Source of the DNA: Sulfuritalea sp.
Lineage (GTDB): Bacteria; Pseudomonadota; Gammaproteobacteria; Burkholderiales; Rhodocyclaceae
Direction of reading: 5' to 3'
DNA: 64,000 nt
Assembly (NCBI GenBank): GCA_016710465.1
Contig: JADJVS010000016.1
Span: 744,001 to 808,000 of the forward strand
In this document: positions 17,856 through 24,766 of the stretch, one piece after another
Numbering within the stretch: the stretch's first letter is position 1
How the letters are laid out: each line of letters starts with the position of its first letter
Notes under the pieces: generated by a model
The model's database searches: none
Seen by the model: the letters and a program-made list of their open reading frames with translations, nothing else
Told to the model about the DNA's origin: nothing
Program-made: the position numbers and the translations under genes

Positions 17856-19409
17856 ATGACGATTCGACCGGAACTGCTCGAACAACTGCGCGGCAAGCGC
17901 GGCCGCCTGACCGGCAACGTCGGCGCCGACAAGCTGGCGGAACTCCATGCCCAGGGCCGGATGTCCGCGCGCGAACGCATCGACGCCCTGTGCGTGGCGG
18001 GCAGCTTCCAGGAATTCGGCCTGCATGCGACGCACAACGCGACGCACTTCGGCATGGCCCGCCGCAGCCTGCCCGCCGACGGCGTGGTGGCCGGCACCGG
18101 CTACGCCGGCGACGGCCAGGTGGCGGTGTTCAGCCAGGACTTCAGCGTTGTCGCCGGCACGCTCGGCCGCATGCAGGCGGAGAAGATCACGCGCCTGATG
18201 CACCACGCGCTGAAGGTCGGCGTGCCGGTGGTGGCGTTCAAGGATTCCGGCGGCGCACGCATCCAGGAAGGCGTGGACGCACTGTCGGGCTACGGCAAGG
18301 TATTCCACGCCAACGTTCTGCTCTCCGGCGTGGTGCCGCAGATCGCGGTGATCTGCGGTCCCTGCGCCGGTGGCGCCGCTTACTCGCCGGCACTGATGGA
18401 TTTCATCATCATGACGCGCGAACATGCCCACATGTTCCTCACCGGCCCCGAGGTGATCAAGGCCGTCACCGGCCGCGCGACGACGATGGCCGAGGTCGGC
18501 GGCGCCGAGATGCACGCCACGATCAGCGGCAACGCGCACTTCCTCGCCGAGGACGATGCCCACGCCATTGCGCTGGTGCGGCAACTGTTGTCCTTCCTGC
18601 CGACCAACAACAACGAGGATCCGCCGCACGATCTCGGTGTCCCGATCGTCGAGCAGGAGGACCCGGACATCGAGGACTGCATCCCGGACGACCCCTCCGC
18701 GCCGCTCGACATGCGCGCCGTGATCGGCCGCCTGGTCGACCATGGCGAACTGCTCGAGGTCCATGCCGGCTTCGCTCCCAACGTCATCGTCGGTTTCGCG
18801 CGTTTTTGCGGCGTGGTCGCCGGCGTCGTCGCCAACCAGCCGATGGTGATGGCCGGCGCACTCGACATCAACGCCGCCGACAAGGTGGCGCGCTTCGTGC
18901 GGACCTGCAACACCTTCAACATTCCGCTGGTGACCCTGGTCGACGTGCCCGGCTTCCTGCCTGGCGTCGAGCAGGAACGCGGCGGCATCATCCGCCACGG
19001 CGCCAAGATGCTTTCGGCCTACGGCGCCTGCACCACGCCGAAGATCACCGTGATCCTGCGCAAGGCGTATGGCGGTTCCTACCTCGCGATGTGCAGCCAG
19101 GAACTCGGTGCCGACATGGTCTTCGCCTGGCCGACGGCGGAGATCGCGGTAATGGGCGCCGAGGCCGCGGTGCAGATCCTCTACCGCAAGGAACTGGAGC
19201 AGGCGCCCGACCGCGCCGCGCGTGCCGCCGAACTGGTGCGGGAGTACCGCGACCAGTTCGCCTCACCCTATGTTTCCGCCGCCAATTTCCTCATCACCGA
19301 CGTCATCGAGCCGCGCGACACGCGCTGGTCGGTGGCCCTGGCGCTGCGCAAAACGCTGGACAAGCGCGAACTGCGGCCGGCGAAGAAGCACGGCAACATT
19401 CCGCTCTAG
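17856..19409 (+). CDS. mmdA: Acyl-CoA decarboxylase alpha subunit (methylmalonyl-CoA type carboxyltransferase)
   Basis: A 517-aa carboxyltransferase with N- and C-terminal crotonase-like halves. DSGGARIQEGV, CGPCAGGAAYSPA and the C-terminal DVPGFLPGVEQE, RKAYGGSYLAM and AEIAVMGAEAAVQILYRKEL are the conserved CoA/biotin oxyanion elements. Alone it could be propionyl-CoA carboxylase beta, but no biotin carboxylase follows; instead a small membrane subunit, biotin carrier and Na+ pump subunit do, as in methylmalonyl-CoA or glutaconyl-CoA decarboxylase. Substrate is not settled. ATG 17856 follows a GGAGG site; the frame is open from 17700. Confidence 0.82.
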   Translation: MTIRPELLEQLRGKRGRLTGNVGADKLAELHAQGRMSARERIDALCVAGSFQEFGLHATHNATHFGMARRSLPADGVVAGTGYAGDGQVAVFSQDFSVVAGTLGRMQAEKITRLMHHALKVGVPVVAFKDSGGARIQEGVDALSGYGKVFHANVLLSGVVPQIAVICGPCAGGAAYSPALMDFIIMTREHAHMFLTGPEVIKAVTGRATTMAEVGGAEMHATISGNAHFLAEDDAHAIALVRQLLSFLPTNNNEDPPHDLGVPIVEQEDPDIEDCIPDDPSAPLDMRAVIGRLVDHGELLEVHAGFAPNVIVGFARFCGVVAGVVANQPMVMAGALDINAADKVARFVRTCNTFNIPLVTLVDVPGFLPGVEQERGGIIRHGAKMLSAYGACTTPKITVILRKAYGGSYLAMCSQELGADMVFAWPTAEIAVMGAEAAVQILYRKELEQAPDRAARAAELVREYRDQFASPYVSAANFLITDVIEPRDTRWSVALALRKTLDKRELRPAKKHGNIPL

Positions 19410-19413
19410 CGCC

Positions 19414-19728
19414 ATGCTGACCGCCGCCATCATCAAGTCGCTGCAAATCTTCGGCATCGCCGCCGCGGTGTCCGCCGTCGTCGCGCTGCTGATCAAGGCG
19501 CTGGTCGTCGCCACCGCGCGGCTGGAGCGCAACGCGCCGTCCGAGGTGCCGCTTGGCACCGTCTGCCCGATCGGCGAGGGCGTGCCCGAGGAGGACGTCG
19601 CCGCGCTCTCGGCGGCGATCTACGCAATGGTCGGACCGCACCACGTGCTGCACATCACCCATGCCGGCCGCGGCTGGGCCAGCGGCGCGCGCGCCGCCCA
19701 GCATTCCCACGCCCCCGGCCGCAAGTAG
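19414..19728 (+). CDS. OadG/MmdD-like small membrane subunit of the decarboxylase
   Basis: A 104-aa protein starting MLTAAIIKSLQIFGIAAAVSA, with one membrane helix (about residues 8-32) and a short soluble tail (VPEEDVAALSAAIYAMVGPHHVLHI). The tail pattern (EEDVAAISAAI) is typical of OadG-family subunits that hold the carboxyltransferase to the membrane pump. It starts 4 bp after mmdA. The His-rich end (HITHAGRGW, HSHAPGRK) could bind metal, as known for OadG. Confidence 0.75.
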   Translation: MLTAAIIKSLQIFGIAAAVSAVVALLIKALVVATARLERNAPSEVPLGTVCPIGEGVPEEDVAALSAAIYAMVGPHHVLHITHAGRGWASGARAAQHSHAPGRK

Positions 19729-19739
19729 GAGGAGGAAAC

Positions 19740-20123
19740 ATGTCCAGGCAATTCAAGGTGACGGTCAATGGCCGCGAATACGAAGTGTCGGTACTCGAGG
19801 TCACCGGCGTGGAAGGCATCGCGTCGCCGCCTGCCGCCGCGCCGCCGGTCGCATCCCGCGCCGTGTCGCCAGCGCCGACCTTCACGCCCGCGCCCACGGC
19901 GGCGCCCGGCGCCGGCGACGTGGTCGCCGGCATGGGCGGCGTGGTGGTTGAAATCCATGTCGGCGTCGGCCAGTCGGTCGCGCCCGGCGACCGGCTGCTG
20001 GTGCTCGAGGCGATGAAGATGAAGTCGCCGGTCATCGCCAGCCACGGCGGTCGCGTGACGCGCGTGATGGTGGCTCCGAAGGATGCCGTCGAGGGCGGGC
20101 AGGTTCTCGTCACGATCGAGTGA
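19740..20123 (+). CDS. Biotin carrier subunit of the decarboxylase
   Basis: A 127-aa protein with the biotinylation motif EAMKMK at about residues 85-90, preceded by a Pro/Ala-rich hinge (about residues 30-58). AGGAGGA lies just upstream of the ATG. It carries CO2 as carboxybiotin from the alpha subunit to the membrane beta subunit. Corresponds to MmdC/GcdC. Confidence 0.88.
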   Translation: MSRQFKVTVNGREYEVSVLEVTGVEGIASPPAAAPPVASRAVSPAPTFTPAPTAAPGAGDVVAGMGGVVVEIHVGVGQSVAPGDRLLVLEAMKMKSPVIASHGGRVTRVMVAPKDAVEGGQVLVTIE

Positions 20124-20208
20124 GCGCCATGCGACGCCGCCAGGTAGTGCTTTCGGTCAGCCGCTTCCCGCGCCGCGTCGGCCCCGCGCGGGCGCCGGAC
20201 TGAGCCGC

Positions 20209-21414
20209 ATGGACGGCATCAATTTCCTCGACCTGTTCCAGGGCATCGCCACCCTGGTAGCCTCCGAGCCGAAGATCATGTTCGGACGCATCTTCCTTAT
20301 GCTTTTGGGCTTCCTGCTGATCTATCTCGGTTCGAAGAATATCCTCGAACCCCTGCTGATGATTCCCATGGGGCTGGGCATGTCCTCGGTCAATGCCGGC
20401 GTGATGTTCCTCGAAGCCAAAAAGATGGGCACGCTGTTCGTCGATCCCTTGCTGTCGGACCCGATCGAACTGATGAACATCCTGCAGATCAACTGGCTGC
20501 AACCGATTTACACGCTGACCTTCAGCAACGGCCTGATCGCCTGCCTGGTGTTCATGGGTATCGGCGTGCTGCTCGACGTCGGCTATGTCATGGCGCGACC
20601 GTTCCAGAGCATGTTCATCGCGCTCTGCGCCGAGTTGGGAACCATCGCCGTATTCCCCATCGCCGTCGCTCTTGGCCTCACCGAACGCGAGGCCGCGGCA
20701 GTAGCCACCATCGGCGGCGCCGACGGACCGATGGTGCTGTTCACCTCGCTGGTGCTGGCCAAGCATCTGTTCGTGCCGATCACCGTGGTCGGCTATCTTT
20801 ATCTCGGCCTGACCTATGGCGCCTACCCTTACCTCATCAAGTGGCTGATACCCAGGCACCTCAGGGGCATCGACATGAGCGCCGACCAGGGACCCAAGAT
20901 CAGCCGTGCGCAGAAACTCATGTTCGCCGTCGTTGCCTGCACCCTGCTCTGCCTGTTGTTTCCCGTGGCGGCACCGCTGTTCTTTTCGCTCTTTGTCGGT
21001 GTCACGGTTCGCGAAAGTGGCATTACCGAATTCTCCCGGATGCTCGGCGACACCTTCCTCTATGGAGCCACCTTCTTCCTCGGCCTGACCCTGGGCATAC
21101 TTTGCGAGGCCAATACGCTGCTTGACCCGACGGTATTGAAGCTGCTGCTGCTGGGCGTGCTGGCGTTGACGATCTCCGCGCTGGGCGGAATCCTGGGCGG
21201 TTACATCCTGTACTTCTGGACCGGCGGCAAGTTCAATCCGATGATCGGCATCGCCGGCGTCAGTTGCGTACCGACCACGGCCAAGGTAGTCCAGAAGCTC
21301 GCGACCGAAGCCAATCCCGGAGCGATCATCCTGCCGCAGGCCCTGGGCGCCAACATCAGCGGCGTGATCACCACGGCAATCATTGCCGCGGTGTATGTCT
21401 CGGTCTTGCGCTAG
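20209..21414 (+). CDS. Na+-translocating decarboxylase beta subunit
   Basis: A 401-aa polytopic membrane protein of the OadB/MmdB/GcdB family. It shows the family signatures GLGMSSVNAGV, GVLLDVGYVMARPFQSMFIALCAELGT, ATIGGADGPM, and the end block GIAGVSCVPTTAKVVQKLATEANPGAIILPQALGANISGVI. It decarboxylates carboxybiotin and exports Na+. Last gene of the operon, 85 bp after the biotin carrier; ATG 20209. Confidence 0.9.
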   Translation: MDGINFLDLFQGIATLVASEPKIMFGRIFLMLLGFLLIYLGSKNILEPLLMIPMGLGMSSVNAGVMFLEAKKMGTLFVDPLLSDPIELMNILQINWLQPIYTLTFSNGLIACLVFMGIGVLLDVGYVMARPFQSMFIALCAELGTIAVFPIAVALGLTEREAAAVATIGGADGPMVLFTSLVLAKHLFVPITVVGYLYLGLTYGAYPYLIKWLIPRHLRGIDMSADQGPKISRAQKLMFAVVACTLLCLLFPVAAPLFFSLFVGVTVRESGITEFSRMLGDTFLYGATFFLGLTLGILCEANTLLDPTVLKLLLLGVLALTISALGGILGGYILYFWTGGKFNPMIGIAGVSCVPTTAKVVQKLATEANPGAIILPQALGANISGVITTAIIAAVYVSVLR

Positions 21415-21420
21415 CCGGGT

Positions 21421-21750
21421 TCACGACGCGGCCCGCGTCGCCGCGGCGACGAATTCGTCGTGGATTGCCTGCAGCCGGAGCTCGATCATATCGAGTCGTG
21501 CCGGCTCGATGCCGAGCCCGGCTAGATGGGCGCGGATGTCCGCCGGCGTCAGCATGAAATAGTCTTCCGGCTGCAACGCGACGTCGCGTATCCAGAGGCT
21601 GGGGAAGCCCTCACCATGGGCATCGCGTTCTTCGCTGTGAACCACGCTGCGCGACCACCCGGTGGCGTTGCTGATCGCGTCCGCGTAGCGCGCGTAGAGC
21701 GTGCAGCGGCCGCCGGGCGGCTGCTGTGAAATGACCTTGACCGGCGCCAT
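21421..21750 (-). CDS. Unrecognised 109-aa protein in the DsrE/ArsR-rhodanese operon
   Basis: MAPVKVISQQPPGGRCTLYA; soluble, a single Cys near residue 16, then a mixed alpha/beta pattern (GFPSLWIRDVALQPEDYFML) and a C-terminal helix. I do not recognise the family. The ATG follows the dsrE stop by one base, so it is translated with dsrE, and a sulfur-related role is likely by context only. Convergent with the decarboxylase operon. Confidence 0.5.
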   Translation of the reverse strand: MAPVKVISQQPPGGRCTLYARYADAISNATGWSRSVVHSEERDAHGEGFPSLWIRDVALQPEDYFMLTPADIRAHLAGLGIEPARLDMIELRLQAIHDEFVAAATRAAS

Positions 21751-21751
21751 C

Positions 21752-22105
21752 TCAGAACACCAGTACCTTGTCGGCCCCGGAGGTCCATTCGGTCAATTGC
21801 GCGAGGGTGCCGCGCCGGGCGCCTTCCACCAATTCGGACTCGGCAATGCCGCGCGCGTCCATGCACGTGCCGCAGACGCCGATCTCGGCATTGCGCCGCG
21901 CCACCATGCCCAGCATGTCGCCCAGGTTGTAGTAGCCCTGCGGCACCTTCTGTCCGGCCTTGGCGCAGGAGGCGGCGTCGCCCATGAGGAAGACGCGTAC
22001 GCTTTCGCGCTCTGTCTTGGCCAGGGATAGCGCCAGGCGCAGCGCGTTGTAGCTGCGCTCGGTGCCATAGGGCGGATCGTTGAGGATGAACAGGTTCTTC
22101 GCCAT
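21752..22105 (-). CDS. DsrE family sulfur-relay-like protein
   Basis: A 117-aa protein starting MAKNLFILNDPPYGTERSYNALRLAL, with GGAGG upstream. RVFLMGDAASCAKAG and EIGVCGTCMDARGI match the DsrE/DsrF-like fold (PF02635), with the conserved Cys in the CGTCMDARG loop as the likely persulfide carrier. It acts as a cytoplasmic sulfur-transfer protein. Encoded 14 bp downstream of the ArsR-rhodanese regulator, which also carries a sulfur-transfer domain. Confidence 0.78.
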   Translation of the reverse strand: MAKNLFILNDPPYGTERSYNALRLALSLAKTERESVRVFLMGDAASCAKAGQKVPQGYYNLGDMLGMVARRNAEIGVCGTCMDARGIAESELVEGARRGTLAQLTEWTSGADKVLVF

Positions 22106-22119
22106 TTTTCGTGCCTCCG

Positions 22120-22791
22120 TCAGTCGAGGGATGTTTCTTCCACCGGCATGCCGGCAGCCTTCCACTCGGGAAAGCCGTCTTCCATGCGGCGGGCCTGGTA
22201 GCCCTTGTCGCGCAAGATGGCGACCGCGTCCACCGAGAGCAGGCAATACGGGCCGCGACAATAGGCGATGACCTCGCGTCCCTTGGGCAGGCGCCTGAGG
22301 TGGCTGGACAATGCGTCGAGCGTGACGTTGATCGCGCCGGGCACATGGCCCGCGGCGTATTCCTCGGCCGGGCGCACGTCGAGTACCGTGACCAGGCCCT
22401 GCTTCGCGCGTTGCATCAGCTCCCTTGCCGGCACCGGTTCGAGGTCGTCGCGCGCGGTGATGTAGGTGCGCAAGAGCTGAGAGACCTCCGCGACCCGCGA
22501 TTCCGCGACCACGCGCAACGCGCCCAGCAAATCCACCACGTCCGGCCCGGCCACTTCGTAAAACACGCGCACGCCTTCCTTGCGCGCCTTCACCAGCCCC
22601 GCCTGGCGCAGCTCCTGCAGGTGCTTGGAGGCATTTGCCACCGAGAGCTTCGTCATGCCCGCCAGCTCATCGACGCTGCGCGGCCCCTGGGCCACGAACT
22701 CCAGCAGTTCCAGGCGGTTGGCGTGGCCGACGGCCTTGGCCACTCGCGCCAGTTGCAGATAGACGTCTTGTTTGAAATTTCCTGTTGACAT
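22120..22791 (-). CDS. ArsR-family regulator fused to a rhodanese domain
   Basis: A 223-aa protein. Residues about 10-95 are an ArsR winged helix (LELLEFVAQGPRSVDELAG, LSVANASKHLQELRQAGLVKAR). Residues about 118-220 are a rhodanese with catalytic-loop Cys178 in AYCRGPYC and a second Cys183. The ArsR part has no Cys, unlike SqrR/BigR persulfide sensors, so sensing probably occurs through the rhodanese loop; that is inference. A 9+9 bp palindrome (22810-22833) lies just upstream and is the likely autoregulatory operator, shared with the divergent cytochrome operon. Confidence 0.85.
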   Translation of the reverse strand: MSTGNFKQDVYLQLARVAKAVGHANRLELLEFVAQGPRSVDELAGMTKLSVANASKHLQELRQAGLVKARKEGVRVFYEVAGPDVVDLLGALRVVAESRVAEVSQLLRTYITARDDLEPVPARELMQRAKQGLVTVLDVRPAEEYAAGHVPGAINVTLDALSSHLRRLPKGREVIAYCRGPYCLLSVDAVAILRDKGYQARRMEDGFPEWKAAGMPVEETSLD

Positions 22792-22809
22792 CGCCGAACC
22801 CGCCCTCTA

Positions 22810-22833
22810 CTATTCAACCATTCGGTTGAATAG
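22810..22833. promoter_or_regulatory. Palindromic operator in the ArsR-rhodanese/hydroxylase spacer
   Basis: CTATTCAAC-N6-GTTGAATAG is a perfect 9-bp inverted repeat 19 bp upstream of the ArsR-rhodanese start, and a further half-site GTTGAAT follows at 22841-22847. AT-rich dyads of this kind are typical ArsR-family operators. It can control both divergent operons. Confidence 0.7.
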
Positions 22834-22896
22834 TTGATGAGTTGAATTATAGCCCCTGGATTGCCGGGTGCAAGTGACAGTGCAGGAGGAGATCGC

Positions 22897-23760
22897 ATGA
22901 CGTTCAATGAATACACCCTCGCCCACGAACCCGCGATCCGCCTGGCGGCGTTTTTCGGCATCTTCGCCCTGATGGCCGCCTGGGAAGTGGCTGCGCCGCG
23001 CCGCGTCCGGCTGCACAGCCGGGCCGTGCGCTGGACCGCCAATCTCGGCCTGGTGGTGTTGAACACCGTACTATTGCGCCTGCTCTTCCCGCTCGCCGCC
23101 GTCGGCTTCGCCGCTTTTGCCGCCGAGCGCGGCTGGGGCCTGCTCAACAACCTGACCTTGCCGGAACCGCTGGCGCTGCTGCTGGCCGTGGTCGCCATGG
23201 ACTTCGCGATCTGGCTGCAGCACGTGATGTTCCACGCGGTCCCGGCCCTGTGGCGCCTGCACCAGGTGCACCACGCCGACCCGGACTATGACCTCACCAC
23301 CGGCGCCCGTTTCCACCCGATCGAGATCGTCCTGTCGATGCTGATCAAGATTTCGGTGATCGCCGTGATCGGCGCGCCGGCCGCCGCCGTGCTGGTGTTC
23401 GAGGTGCTGCTCAATGCCACGGCGATGTTCAACCATGGCAACGTCAAGTTGCCCGACGGCATGGATGCACTGCTACGCCGCCTGCTGGTGACGCCGGACA
23501 TGCACCGCGTGCACCACTCGACCGACCACACCGAGGCCAACAGCAACTTCGGCTTCAACCTTTCGGTATGGGACCGCCTGTTCGGAACCTATCGCGCGCA
23601 ATCCCGCCTGCCCCAGCAAAGCATGGAGATCGGCGTTACCGGCCTGACCGGCGACCCGCGCTGCGTGAGCCTGACCGGGATGCTGGCAATTCCCTTCATC
23701 AATTCCGGCGAGGGCTATGCAATCGGCCACGGCGGCGCGGCCGGCCATGAAGCCCGCTAG
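22897..23760 (+). CDS. Membrane di-iron hydroxylase (sterol desaturase/fatty acid hydroxylase superfamily)
   Basis: A 287-aa membrane protein. His clusters HVMFH (109-113), HQVHH (122-126), FNHGN (180) and HRVHH (203-207) are the di-iron ligands of the FA_hydroxylase superfamily, which hydroxylates or desaturates membrane lipids. GGAGGA precedes the ATG by six bases. First gene of a six-gene operon ending with multiheme cytochromes; its stop lies 14 bp inside the next gene. The lipid substrate is unknown. Confidence 0.83.
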   Translation: MTFNEYTLAHEPAIRLAAFFGIFALMAAWEVAAPRRVRLHSRAVRWTANLGLVVLNTVLLRLLFPLAAVGFAAFAAERGWGLLNNLTLPEPLALLLAVVAMDFAIWLQHVMFHAVPALWRLHQVHHADPDYDLTTGARFHPIEIVLSMLIKISVIAVIGAPAAAVLVFEVLLNATAMFNHGNVKLPDGMDALLRRLLVTPDMHRVHHSTDHTEANSNFGFNLSVWDRLFGTYRAQSRLPQQSMEIGVTGLTGDPRCVSLTGMLAIPFINSGEGYAIGHGGAAGHEAR

Positions 23761-24766
23761 CCTGGCACGCCTCGCCCTGGGCATCGCCCTGGTCGCGGGC
23801 CTGGCCCTGGCCTTCGCCAACCGCGAACAGTTTTCGCAGGAGGCCCTGCAAGCCTGGCTGACGTCGGCCGGCTGGTGGGCGCCAGTTTTGTTCATCGCGA
23901 TCTACGCCGCCGGCACCGTGCTGTTCCTCCCCGGTTCGGTGCTGACGTTGACCGCCGGCGCCTTGTTCGGCATCCTGCCCGGTGCACTCTACAGCCTGGC
24001 CGGCGCCACGCTGGGCGCCGTGCTGGCCTTCCTCGTCGCGCGCCACCTGGCCGGCGAGTGGGTGGCGCGGAAGGCCGGCGGACACCTCAAGCAACTGATC
24101 GAGGGCGTCGAGGCCGAGGGCTGGCGCTTCGTCGCCTTCGTCCGCCTGGTGCCGCTCTTCCCCTTCAACGTGGTGAATTACGCGCTGGGACTGACACGCA
24201 TTCCGCTGGGTTCCTACGCTTTGGCTTCGGCCGTGTGCATGCTGCCCGGTGCGCTGGCCTATGCCTGGCTCGGCCATGCCGGGCGCGCGGCGCTGGCCGG
24301 TGATGCCAACGCCATCCGCAACGGCCTGCTGGCGCTGGCCGTGGCCGCGGCGCTGATGTTCCTGCCGCGCCTGGTGCGCCAGTTCAAGGCCGGCCTGATG
24401 ATCACGCCGGAAATGCTGCGCGCTCTGCAGGCGGAAGGCGGCATTGCCGTGATCGATGTGCGCGAGGCCAAGGACTTCATTGGCGAGACCGGCCACGTGC
24501 CCGGCGCCGTCAACCTGCCGCTGGGCGAACTGCCGGCGCGCGTCGATGAGCTCGCCTCCTGGCGCAAGGACGGCATCGTGCTGATCTGCCGTACCCAGGT
24601 GCGCTCGGGGCAGGCCGCGCGCCTGCTGGCGAAGCATGGCTTTTCCGGCCTGCGCGTCGTACGCGGCGGCATCCTCGCCTGGCGCGAACTGGGCTATCCG
24701 ACCGCCGGCGCCACCACTCCCGCCACCCCTATCGCGGAGAACGCCCTTGGCCACCATCACGCTTGA
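23747..24766 (+). CDS. TVP38/TMEM64 membrane protein fused to a rhodanese domain
   Basis: A 339-aa fusion. Residues 1-210 are a TVP38/DedA-like membrane domain (LPGSVLTLTAGALFGILPGAL, RLVPLFPFNVVNYALGLT). Residues about 218-320 are a rhodanese with Cys281 (LICRTQVRSG). The rhodanese faces the cytoplasm and probably moves sulfane sulfur near the membrane. The start overlaps the hydroxylase gene by 14 bp, and its end overlaps the TTG of the next gene, indicating tight coupling. The end is His-rich (GHHHA). Confidence 0.82.
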   Translation: MKPASLARLALGIALVAGLALAFANREQFSQEALQAWLTSAGWWAPVLFIAIYAAGTVLFLPGSVLTLTAGALFGILPGALYSLAGATLGAVLAFLVARHLAGEWVARKAGGHLKQLIEGVEAEGWRFVAFVRLVPLFPFNVVNYALGLTRIPLGSYALASAVCMLPGALAYAWLGHAGRAALAGDANAIRNGLLALAVAAALMFLPRLVRQFKAGLMITPEMLRALQAEGGIAVIDVREAKDFIGETGHVPGAVNLPLGELPARVDELASWRKDGIVLICRTQVRSGQAARLLAKHGFSGLRVVRGGILAWRELGYPTAGATTPATPIAENALGHHHA

